Source: JAICNR01 sp035687725 (GTDB taxonomy: Bacteria; Gemmatimonadota; Gemmatimonadetes; JACCXV01; JAHWKZ01). From it: a stretch of 6,644 bases of DNA. The notes under the pieces are model-generated. The model was not told the DNA's origin, searched no databases, and was given only the letters and a program-made list of their open reading frames with translations. This document shows positions 1 through 6,028 of the stretch, in pieces. Position 1 is the first letter of the stretch. Every line of letters begins with the position of its first letter. Made by a program: the position numbers and the translations under genes. Location: contig DASRVB010000198.1 in the NCBI GenBank assembly GCA_035687725.1, positions 1 to 6,644 on the forward strand, read 5' to 3'.

Positions 1-939
1 CGGTCGGCATATAGGGCGGAGATCGTCGCGGGGGGCCTGGTTGTAACGTCGCTGGTGCTGCTCGCACTGCCCGAGAGCCGCCAGGACTCGATCGCCCGCG
101 CCGCGAACCACGTCGTGCTGCTGCCTCTCGCCAACGCGCGAAACGTGATGGGCGGGTACGTGGGGCTCCGCGACGAGAACACGCGCCTGCGGTCCGAGCT
201 GCAGGCGGCGCGGCTGGAGCTCGGCGCCACAGAGGGGCTGCGGCTCCAGAATCGGGACCTGTCGCGGATGCTCGAGTTCCGCGAGGACCAGCCGGTCGAC
301 CTGATCCCGACGCGCGTGATCGACCGCGACTTCGGAACCCTGCCGACGACGTTCGTAATCGACGTCGGCGCCGCGGACGGCGTCGAGATCGATCAGCCCG
401 TCGTCACGCTGGATGGTCTGGTCGGCAAGATTGTCGACGTCGGGAACTCGGCCAGCGAAGTCATGCTCTTCTCTCACCCGGAGTTCAGCGCCAGCGCGAT
501 GCTGGTCGGCGGCGATCACCTCGAATATGGGGTCATGCGATCGACGCCGAGCGGCGAGGTCGAGCTGTTCCTGCCGCTGCGATCGGGATCGGCGCCCGGC
601 GACCGCATCGTGACGTCGGGATACGGCGGCACGTTCCCGCGCGGGATCCCCATCGGTACCGTCGAGCACGGCAGGGAAGACGAGCGCCTCGGTCTCCAGA
701 AGATCGACGTCGTGCTACCGGTCGTGGACCTGGGTTCGGTGGGGGCGGCGTTCGTCCTGCGACGCGGCGTCGATCCGGGCGAGTCGGTGGGCGATGTCCC
801 GCGTCTGTTCTGGCCCGGATTCGCCTACCCCCCGATGGCGGGGGAGTCGTTCGGAAGGCAGAGCCCGGACACGCTCGCCGCGGACAGCCTGGCCGCCGAC
901 AGTCTTCCCGCCGACTCGGCCGCGGCCGGTGGGCGATGA
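1..939 (+). CDS. mreC: Rod shape-determining protein MreC, 5'-truncated by window edge
   Basis: MreC is the bitopic inner-membrane scaffold of the elongasome; its periplasmic part binds PBP2 and helps activate PBP2-RodA. The frame is open from base 1, so the true start lies outside the window and probably only a short N-terminal piece is missing. The 312 visible residues show a membrane segment (about 8-24), a Glu/Arg/Leu-rich coiled coil (about 55-95), then the double beta domain of the family. Recognisable family motifs are VIDVGAADGV (119-128), GLVGKIVDVGNSASEV (139-154) and GDRIVTSGYGGTFPRGIPIG (200-219). After about residue 255 comes a long Pro/Ala/Asp/Ser-rich tail with three five-residue repeats, outside the conserved fold. 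The GTG at 55 is only an internal codon within the membrane segment. The stop overlaps the mreD start as ATGA. mreB is expected upstream. Family assignment is firm; the tail function is unknown. Confidence 0.95.
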   Translation, partial: RSAYRAEIVAGGLVVTSLVLLALPESRQDSIARAANHVVLLPLANARNVMGGYVGLRDENTRLRSELQAARLELGATEGLRLQNRDLSRMLEFREDQPVDLIPTRVIDRDFGTLPTTFVIDVGAADGVEIDQPVVTLDGLVGKIVDVGNSASEVMLFSHPEFSASAMLVGGDHLEYGVMRSTPSGEVELFLPLRSGSAPGDRIVTSGYGGTFPRGIPIGTVEHGREDERLGLQKIDVVLPVVDLGSVGAAFVLRRGVDPGESVGDVPRLFWPGFAYPPMAGESFGRQSPDTLAADSLAADSLPADSAAAGGR

Positions 940-1439
940 GCCTCGTTTCCCGCGGAACACCCTGGGTGGCGCGGATGTCGCGAGGCCGGTTCGCCTTTTT
1001 CGCCGCAGTGTGCGTGGTCGGGGCCCTGTTCCTGGAGCCGCCGCTCGAAATCGCCGGGGCAACCCCCGATTTCGTGCTCATTCTCGCCGTATACGGCGCG
1101 ATTCGTGCGGGTGCCATGGGCGGGGCCGCCCTCGGATTCGTCACCGGGTTGTTCCGGGACACGCTCCTGCTCATGCACTTCGGGCTTTATGCCCTGGGAC
1201 TGACCGTGATCGGGTACGCGGTGGGCAAGATGCGCGAGAGCCTGTACCTGGACGCTCCGGCCGCCGACCTGCTCCTCCTGGCGGGCGGCAAGCTCCTCCT
1301 CGACGTCCTGGTCCTGGGAGTCGCGGCCGGGGGAGCCTGGAAGGCGTTCGAGCTCCGGTTCTTCTGGGAGTCGCCGGGCAGCATCGTGTACACGACCGCC
1401 ATGGGGGCGGTCCTGTCGCGCCTGATCGGAGGCCGATGA
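936..1439 (+). CDS. mreD: Rod shape-determining protein MreD
   Basis: MreD is the small polytopic inner-membrane partner of MreC in the lateral-wall synthesis complex. The 167-residue product has the usual family size and about five to six hydrophobic segments (near 19-34, 43-55, 57-72, 79-97, 109-134 and 149-163). Family hallmarks are PDFVLILAVYGAIRAG (44-59) and GFVTGLFRD (67-75), then a Gly/Tyr-containing helix. The ATG at 936 overlaps the mreC stop (ATGA), which indicates translational coupling; no strong Shine-Dalgarno is visible. An alternative ATG at 975 (residue 14, just before SRGRFAFF) would remove a polar N-terminal extension and cannot be excluded. The gene ends in Gly-Gly-Arg with CGA-TGA, creating another ATGA. 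MreD diverges strongly in sequence, so the call rests on motifs, topology and position between mreC and mrdA. Confidence 0.93.
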   Translation: MSLVSRGTPWVARMSRGRFAFFAAVCVVGALFLEPPLEIAGATPDFVLILAVYGAIRAGAMGGAALGFVTGLFRDTLLLMHFGLYALGLTVIGYAVGKMRESLYLDAPAADLLLLAGGKLLLDVLVLGVAAGGAWKAFELRFFWESPGSIVYTTAMGAVLSRLIGGR

Positions 1440-1456
1440 AGCGCGAGAACAGACGC

Positions 1457-1485
1457 TTGCAGGATAGGATGCATTCGAATACACT
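1457..1485 (+). promoter_or_regulatory. Possible sigma70-type promoter ahead of mrdA
   Basis: TTGCAG (1457-1462) and TACACT (1480-1485) are separated by exactly 17 bases, in the 107-base gap between mreD and mrdA, a patch visibly richer in A/T than the flanking genes. Matches to consensus are 3/6 and 4/6. Transcription would begin near 1492 and give mrdA-rodA a leader of about 55 bases. It would let PBP2-RodA be expressed apart from the mreCD messenger. The motifs are imperfect and chance occurrence is possible. Confidence 0.35.
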
Positions 1486-1546
1486 TGGGCATCCCCCCCG
1501 GGAAGCAGTCTAGAAAATCCAGGTTTACGAGGGCCACGCCTGTCCG

Positions 1547-3400
1547 ATGCCGTCGCGGTTCGACCGACACGCTGTATCCCCGTTCGATCCCCTCAGTCGA
1601 AACCGTCGCGCCCGCCTGGCGCGTGTCGCCATCCTCGGCGGCCTGGTCGTTCTGATCGGCGGGTTCTTCCGGCTCCAGGTCCTGCGGCACGACGAACTCC
1701 AGGCACAATCGACGAGCAATCAGGTCCGCGCCATCCCGCTCGCCGCGCCGCGCGGGTTCATGTACGACCGCGACGGCCAGATCATCGCCGAGAACCTGCC
1801 CGCCTATTCGGTCTCGCTCCTGCCGACGTCCGACGCAGACCTGCACCGCGACATGGAGCGGATCCGGCCGATCCTCGGTCTGGACGACTCGATCGTCGCC
1901 GATCTCGAGCGCCAGTACGCGCTCGCGCCGGGCCAGCCGATCCTCCTCAACGACGACCTGGACTACCGCACGCTCTCGCTGCTCGAAGAGACGCGCAGCG
2001 AGATCCCGGGGCTCCTGCTGCAACCCAAGCCGCGGCGGGTCTACCCGTATGGCAGGGCGACGGCGCATCTGACGGGATACGTGGCGCAGATCAACGAGGC
2101 CGAGCTCCGCGAGCGAGAGGGCGCCGGATACTCGGCCGGCGACATCCTCGGGAAGACCGGCGTCGAGAGCATGTACGAGGCGGAGCTCCGCGGCGAGAAG
2201 GGAGCGGAGTACGTCGAGGTCGACGCGATGGGCCGGCGCATCGGGCCGTGGCCGGACCTCCCGTTCGAAGCACCCCGTCGCGGGCGCGATCTCCACCTCA
2301 CGGTCGACCTCGACCTGCAGAGACGAGCGGCGGAGATCTTTCCCGCCGAGCGGCGCGGGGCAGTCGTGGCCCTCGACCCCCGGACGGGCGACGTGCTGTT
2401 GCTGTACTCCAGCCCGTCCTACGATCCCAACGTGTTCAGTGGCCAGCTCTCGAGCGAGGACTGGCGAAGCCTCATAGACGATCCGGCCAGGCCGCTCCTC
2501 GACCGGGCGATCCAGGCCCGCTATGCGCCGGGGTCGGTGTTCAAGCTCGCCACCGCGGCCATGGCCATGACGCTGGGAGTCGTCAATCCCGACGAGTTCG
2601 AAGACGTTCCATGCCGCGGCGGCTATCAGTTCGGCAGCCGGTGGTTCGGCTGCCACGCAGTCCACGGCTGGGCCTCGCTCCAGGACGCGATCGTGACCTC
2701 GTGCGACACGTACTTCTATCAGGTGGGGCTCAAGCTCGGCCTCGAGGAGATCACCCGGTTCGGCCGGGCGTGGGGATTGGCGGACAAGACGGGGATCGAT
2801 CTGCCGAACGAGGCGGAAGGGTCGTTCCCGGAATCTCCGGAGTGGTATGACGAGCAGTACGGCGAGGGCCGCTGGGGCTCGGGCGTGGTCCTGAACCTCG
2901 CCATCGGCCAGGGGGAGATCGCGGTGACCCCGCTGAAGATCGCGCAGTTCGTATCCGCGATCGTCAACGGCGGCGACATCCTGCGGCCGCGTCTGCGCTC
3001 GAGCAAGAATGAACCCGAGGTGCTGGCCAGTCTGCCGCTGTCCAGCGACCAGTTCCAGATCCTCAAGGCGTCGATGAGCGGGGTAGTGAACGACTGGCGC
3101 GGAACCGCGTATACGCGCGCGCACTACATGCCGCTCCGGTATACGATCGGTGGAAAGTCGGGCACCACCGAGCACAACGCCGGCAAGCCGCACGGATGGT
3201 TCGTCGCGGTCGGCCCCATGGAAGATCCGCAGATCGTCGTGGCGGTCGTCGTCGAGGAGGGCGGGAGCGGGTCGGCCCAGAGCCCGATCGCGATCGATCT
3301 CGTGCAGACCTATCTCGACGGCCGCAACGGTATCATCCCCCGCGAGTCCCCCCCGCCACCACCGATCGCGCTCAGCGAATCGACGTTGTCCACGGACTGA
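1547..3400 (+). CDS. mrdA: Penicillin-binding protein 2 (peptidoglycan DD-transpeptidase, elongasome)
   Basis: PBP2 crosslinks new peptidoglycan in the lateral wall, working with the RodA polymerase; it is anchored in the inner membrane with its catalytic domain in the periplasm. The 617-residue product has the family's usual length: an Arg-rich cytoplasmic start, one membrane helix (about 26-46), the dimerisation domain opening with RGFMYDRDGQIIAEN (69-83), and the transpeptidase domain. Catalytic motifs are SVFK (nucleophile Ser330, Lys333), SCD (385-387) and KSGT (537-540). PBP2-typical stretches ADKTGIDLP (412-420) and IGQGEIAVTPLKIAQ (453-467) and a Cys pair (356, 369) are also present. 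ATG 1547 is chosen because an in-frame TAG lies at 1511-1513 and no other ATG/GTG/TTG precedes the helix; the only Shine-Dalgarno-like bases (GAGGG, 1529-1533) sit 13 bases away, so initiation looks weak. The C-terminus has five consecutive prolines (602-606). rodA begins 4 bases after the stop. Confidence 0.96.
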   Translation: MPSRFDRHAVSPFDPLSRNRRARLARVAILGGLVVLIGGFFRLQVLRHDELQAQSTSNQVRAIPLAAPRGFMYDRDGQIIAENLPAYSVSLLPTSDADLHRDMERIRPILGLDDSIVADLERQYALAPGQPILLNDDLDYRTLSLLEETRSEIPGLLLQPKPRRVYPYGRATAHLTGYVAQINEAELREREGAGYSAGDILGKTGVESMYEAELRGEKGAEYVEVDAMGRRIGPWPDLPFEAPRRGRDLHLTVDLDLQRRAAEIFPAERRGAVVALDPRTGDVLLLYSSPSYDPNVFSGQLSSEDWRSLIDDPARPLLDRAIQARYAPGSVFKLATAAMAMTLGVVNPDEFEDVPCRGGYQFGSRWFGCHAVHGWASLQDAIVTSCDTYFYQVGLKLGLEEITRFGRAWGLADKTGIDLPNEAEGSFPESPEWYDEQYGEGRWGSGVVLNLAIGQGEIAVTPLKIAQFVSAIVNGGDILRPRLRSSKNEPEVLASLPLSSDQFQILKASMSGVVNDWRGTAYTRAHYMPLRYTIGGKSGTTEHNAGKPHGWFVAVGPMEDPQIVVAVVVEEGGSGSAQSPIAIDLVQTYLDGRNGIIPRESPPPPPIALSESTLSTD

Positions 3401-3403
3401 CAG

Positions 3404-4624
3404 GTGCGGCGCGAGGCCACCGAACAGAACTGGTACCTGCTTGCCCTGGCGATGGCGCTGGCGACGGGCGGCGTGGCCCTCCTGTACAGCGCGAGCCAGA
3501 CGGCAAGCGGCGACAACGCGCAGTACTGGCAGTTCCAGCTCATCTGGCTTTTCGCCGCCCTCGTGGCGTACGCGGTCATCGGGCTCGTGCCGATGCGCGT
3601 GATCGAGAAGGTCTCCCGGCCGGCTTACATCGTCTCGCTTGCGCTCCTCGTCCTGGTGCTCGCCTTCCCGGCCATTTCCGGGGCGCGGTCGTGGATCCGG
3701 GTGGGGTCGATCGGGTTCCAGCCCTCGGAGTTCGCGAAGATCGCCACGATCCTCGTGATCGCGCAGTGGGCGGCGCGGCTCAAGACCCCGCCGCGGGGGA
3801 TGACCGAGCTCGTCCTGCCCGGGGTGCTCGTCGGCCTGCCCGCCGCGCTGACTCTGCTCCAGCCGGACCTCGGGACCGCCCTCGTCTACGTGCTCCTCTT
3901 CGCAGCGCTCTGCTTCTGGGCCGGTACGCCGCCGGTGATCGTCTTCCTGCTCCTGTCGCCGATCGTCAGCATCCTCCTCACGTTCTCGCTGCCCCTGTGG
4001 TCCCTGTACGTCCTGGCGCTGGGAGGGCTGCTCTTCGTCCTGAGGCCGCCGCGCTCGACCTGGATCTACGTGAGCGCCACCAACCTGCTCATGGGAATCG
4101 TCGCGCTCCCGCTCTGGAACCAGCTCGCCGGCTATCAGAAGCAGCGGCTCCTCATCTTCCTCCAGCCCGAGAGCGATCCTCGCGGCGCCGGGTGGAACGT
4201 CATCCAGTCGAAGGTCGCGATCGGCTCGGGCGGTTGGTTCGGCAAGGGGTTTCTCGAAGGGACGCAGAAGCGGCTGGCGTTCCTGCCCGAGCGCCACACC
4301 GATTTCATCTTCTCGGTTCTGGGGGAGGAGCTGGGCTTCATCGGGATCCTGATCGCCTTCGGTCTATTCGGTCTGCTGCTCCTCGAGGGTGTCCGGATCG
4401 CGGAGCGCAATCCCGACCCGTACGCGAGCACGCTCGCATTCGGCCTCGTGGCGCTGATCGCCAGCCATCTGACGATTAACACCGCCATGACGGTCGGCAT
4501 GATGCCGATCACCGGCCTTCCGCTTCCCTTCCTCTCCAAGGGCGGCTCCTTCCTGGTCGTGTGCTTCGCCGCCGTAGCCCTCTGGCGAAAGACGTGGATC
4601 GAGCGAACGCCGGTGCGTCGATGA
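3404..4624 (+). CDS. rodA: RodA, SEDS peptidoglycan glycosyltransferase
   Basis: RodA polymerises lipid II into glycan strands and forms the core lateral-wall synthase with PBP2. The 406-residue product is a polytopic membrane protein of normal family length, with about ten hydrophobic segments. SEDS motifs in order are GARSWI (93-98), QPSEFAKI (106-113), QPDLGTA (153-159), the periplasmic loop ESDPRGAGWNVIQSKVAIGS (256-275), LPERHTDFIF (294-303) and PLPFLSKGGS (373-382). Asp258 in that loop aligns by motif with the catalytic Asp established for E. coli RodA (D262). The last motif has Lys where E. coli and B. subtilis RodA carry Tyr (SYGGS). The start is GTG at 3404, 3 bases after the mrdA stop and without a clear Shine-Dalgarno, so translation is probably coupled to mrdA. 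RodA rather than FtsW is favoured by the adjacent PBP2 gene and the IQSKVAIGSGG loop. Confidence 0.95.
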   Translation: MRREATEQNWYLLALAMALATGGVALLYSASQTASGDNAQYWQFQLIWLFAALVAYAVIGLVPMRVIEKVSRPAYIVSLALLVLVLAFPAISGARSWIRVGSIGFQPSEFAKIATILVIAQWAARLKTPPRGMTELVLPGVLVGLPAALTLLQPDLGTALVYVLLFAALCFWAGTPPVIVFLLLSPIVSILLTFSLPLWSLYVLALGGLLFVLRPPRSTWIYVSATNLLMGIVALPLWNQLAGYQKQRLLIFLQPESDPRGAGWNVIQSKVAIGSGGWFGKGFLEGTQKRLAFLPERHTDFIFSVLGEELGFIGILIAFGLFGLLLLEGVRIAERNPDPYASTLAFGLVALIASHLTINTAMTVGMMPITGLPLPFLSKGGSFLVVCFAAVALWRKTWIERTPVRR

Positions 4625-4711
4625 CCCGACGGCCGCCGCGGTGGTGCCGGAAGCCCACTCGGCTGCTAGCGTTCCTGGTCGGATACTTGCATCCAATAGA
4701 TCACAGAGATC

Positions 4712-4717
4712 AGGAGG
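4712..4717 (+). promoter_or_regulatory. Strong ribosome binding site that fixes the ssb start
   Basis: AGGAGG, the best Shine-Dalgarno in the window, ends 4 bases before GTG 4722. It selects this GTG over an in-frame GTG at 4641, which would add 27 residues unlike any SSB N-terminus. Confidence 0.8.
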
Positions 4718-4721
4718 TATC

Positions 4722-5168
4722 GTGGCGCGCAGTCTGAACAAGGTGATGCTGATCGGGAACCTGGGCGGCGACCCCGAGGTGCGACATACGTCCAGCGGAT
4801 TGCCGGTGGCCACGTTCCGCATGGCGACGAGCTGGACCCGCGGCTCCGAAGGAGGTCAGCGGGAAGAGAACACGGAGTGGCACAACATCGTCGCCTGGCG
4901 GCGGCTGGCGGAGATCTGCCAGCAGTACCTGAAGAAGGGAAGCAAGGTCTATATCGAGGGGCGCATCCAGACGCGATCGTGGGACGACGCGTCGACGGGA
5001 CAGAAACGGTACATGACCGAGATCGTCGCCAACGAGATGATCATGCTGGACGCTCCGTCGGGTGGCGGGAGGCGTGCTGGGGCTCCGCAGCGCTCCGCGC
5101 AGGAAGGCGGCGGGAACGGCGAATACGAGTTCCCCGAAACGGACTACGATGATGATCTGCCGTTCTGA
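4722..5168 (+). CDS. ssb: Single-stranded DNA-binding protein SSB
   Basis: SSB coats single-stranded DNA during replication, recombination and repair and recruits partner enzymes through its acidic C-terminal tip. The 148-residue product opens with the classic MARSLNKVMLIGNLGGDPEV and carries a complete OB fold (about 1-112), including TEWHNIVAWRRLAEICQQYL (51-70), KKGSKVYIEGRIQTRSW (71-87) and the MTEIVANEMIML strand (98-109). A short Gly/Arg/Gln linker follows, then the acidic tip DYDDDLPF, a conservative variant of the DDDIPF type with Leu for Ile. The GTG start at 4722 is set by the AGGAGG at 4712-4717 and by family alignment. A 97-base gap separates it from rodA; I see no convincing promoter or terminator there, so it may be read through from the shape genes or from a weak promoter. 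The next gene starts 16 bases after the stop. Confidence 0.97.
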   Translation: MARSLNKVMLIGNLGGDPEVRHTSSGLPVATFRMATSWTRGSEGGQREENTEWHNIVAWRRLAEICQQYLKKGSKVYIEGRIQTRSWDDASTGQKRYMTEIVANEMIMLDAPSGGGRRAGAPQRSAQEGGGNGEYEFPETDYDDDLPF

Positions 5169-5169
5169 A

Positions 5170-5174
5170 AGGAG
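5170..5174 (+). promoter_or_regulatory. Ribosome binding site setting the start of the secreted-protein gene
   Basis: AGGAG directly after the ssb stop, 10 bases before GTG 5185. The frame is open further upstream into ssb, so this site together with the signal peptide beginning at 5185 decides the start. Confidence 0.65.
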
Positions 5175-5184
5175 AAGCCGTCTG

Positions 5185-5964
5185 GTGCCGACACGCGCGT
5201 TCATCTTCCTCGCCCTCATCCTGTCGTGCGCGGGCTCTGTCCGGGCCCAGGCCGAGCCACCGGTGCAAGCGCTACTGGAGCCCGAATACCTGCTGTCGGT
5301 GGGAGAGGTAGTCGACGCCGCGCGCTGGAGGAACGCCGAGACGGTGGTGGGCGCCGCAGGCGAGACGCTGGTCACCGACCGCAGCCAGACCCAGTTCGAC
5401 CTGGTTCATGTTCCGCGCGTCGTCGAGGGCCGCTCGCTCGAGACGGGCGACCTGGTCCAGTTCTTCCGGCTCGAGCGCCGCATCGACGATCCCGTGACCG
5501 GCGAGGCGCTCGGAACGCTGCTCGTCCCGACGGGCATCGGACGGGTGGAGCTCCTCGATGGCGAGACCGCGGGCGTGCGCGTCACCGATGCGTACCACGC
5601 CATCGTCGTCGGCGACCGCGTGCGGTTCGTGGGCGAGGCGGATGTCGAGCCGCGGGTAGCCGGCTTCGCCGGCGGAACGGGCGGGCGAGTCGTCGCATTC
5701 CAGGAGGAGAAGGCGATTCACCCGCCCTTCGACAAGCTCTTCCTGCGGCCCGAGGTCGCCGGGTCGATGGCTCCGGGCCAGGTCGTCGAGCTCTACCGCC
5801 CGGGTCCCGTGCGCGCCGGCGTCCAGGTCCCGGATCTCGTCCTCGGCAGGGCGATGGTGGTTCGGGGAGAGGGAGGGATCGCTGCAGCGGTGACCTACGA
5901 GGCCGAGCGCCCGGATCTGGCGCCCGGGGATCTGTACCGTCCCGTAGCGGCGGACGCCGACTGA
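5185..5964 (+). CDS. Uncharacterised secreted protein with two FlgT-C-like beta modules
   Basis: I do not recognise a named family. From GTG 5185 the 259-residue product has an N-terminal signal peptide: Thr-Arg, a hydrophobic core AFIFLALILSCAGS, then VRA with probable signal peptidase I cleavage before QAEPP; the mature part should be periplasmic or outer-membrane associated. A Cys at 15 makes a poor lipobox (ILSC). The mature protein has no catalytic signature but contains two similar modules, about 88-136 (GDLVQFFR, then VGDRVRF) and about 198-253 (GQVVELYR, then PGDLYRP), each a run of beta strands closing with a Gly-Asp turn. The first contains IDDPVTGEALG followed by TGIGRVELL, which resembles the C-terminal beta-barrel domain of FlgT-like proteins; this is a pattern-level resemblance only. 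Between them lies AFQEEKAIHPPFDKLFL (171-187). It starts 16 bases after ssb and is probably co-transcribed with it. It could be a cell-envelope adaptor; its function is unknown. Confidence 0.8.
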   Translation: MPTRAFIFLALILSCAGSVRAQAEPPVQALLEPEYLLSVGEVVDAARWRNAETVVGAAGETLVTDRSQTQFDLVHVPRVVEGRSLETGDLVQFFRLERRIDDPVTGEALGTLLVPTGIGRVELLDGETAGVRVTDAYHAIVVGDRVRFVGEADVEPRVAGFAGGTGGRVVAFQEEKAIHPPFDKLFLRPEVAGSMAPGQVVELYRPGPVRAGVQVPDLVLGRAMVVRGEGGIAAAVTYEAERPDLAPGDLYRPVAADAD

Positions 5965-5992
5965 CCGACATACCCCGGTTTCGGCGCGGAAC

Positions 5993-6021
5993 TTGTATCG
6001 CCCGGGGGCGTATGGTATCCT
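5993..6021 (+). promoter_or_regulatory. Probable promoter for the small exported-protein gene
   Basis: TTGTAT (5993-5998) and TATCCT (6016-6021) are spaced by exactly 17 bases in the 64-base gap after the preceding stop. Consensus matches are 3/6 and 4/6. The predicted transcription start, about 7 bases after the -10 box, falls at or next to the ATG at 6029, so the messenger would have almost no 5' leader. No Shine-Dalgarno is visible before that ATG, which agrees with this. Confidence 0.5.
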
Positions 6022-6028
6022 CGGAATG

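Noticed and set aside
1187..4297. A 1036-codon open frame on the minus strand lying across mreD, mrdA and most of rodA
   Set aside because: It is the mirror of GC-rich coding on the + strand. Its translation is dominated by Arg, Glu, Asp, Gln and His with no domain, and the three + strand genes it covers have unmistakable catalytic motifs.
3196..4479. A 427-codon + strand frame overlapping the end of mrdA and most of rodA
   Set aside because: It is Arg/Pro/Ala-rich with no recognisable motif; it is an out-of-frame shadow of mrdA and rodA.
4698..4712. Two AGATCA hexamers 9 bases apart just before the ssb ribosome binding site
   Set aside because: Too short and only two copies, and they overlap the Shine-Dalgarno; there is no support for an operator.
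4641..4721. Extended SSB N-terminus from an upstream GTG at 4641
   Set aside because: The extra 27 residues do not match the SSB family, and the AGGAGG at 4712-4717 points to GTG 4722.
4621..4737. A 38-codon frame from the ATGA at the rodA stop, overlapping the ssb start
   Set aside because: It has no Shine-Dalgarno and no recognisable peptide features, and it ends out of frame inside ssb. It is kept only as part of the ATGA observation.
5062..5184. Upstream extension of the secreted-protein frame into ssb
   Set aside because: It would overlap ssb by over 100 bases and bury the signal peptide; GTG 5185 has its own AGGAG and begins right at the signal sequence.
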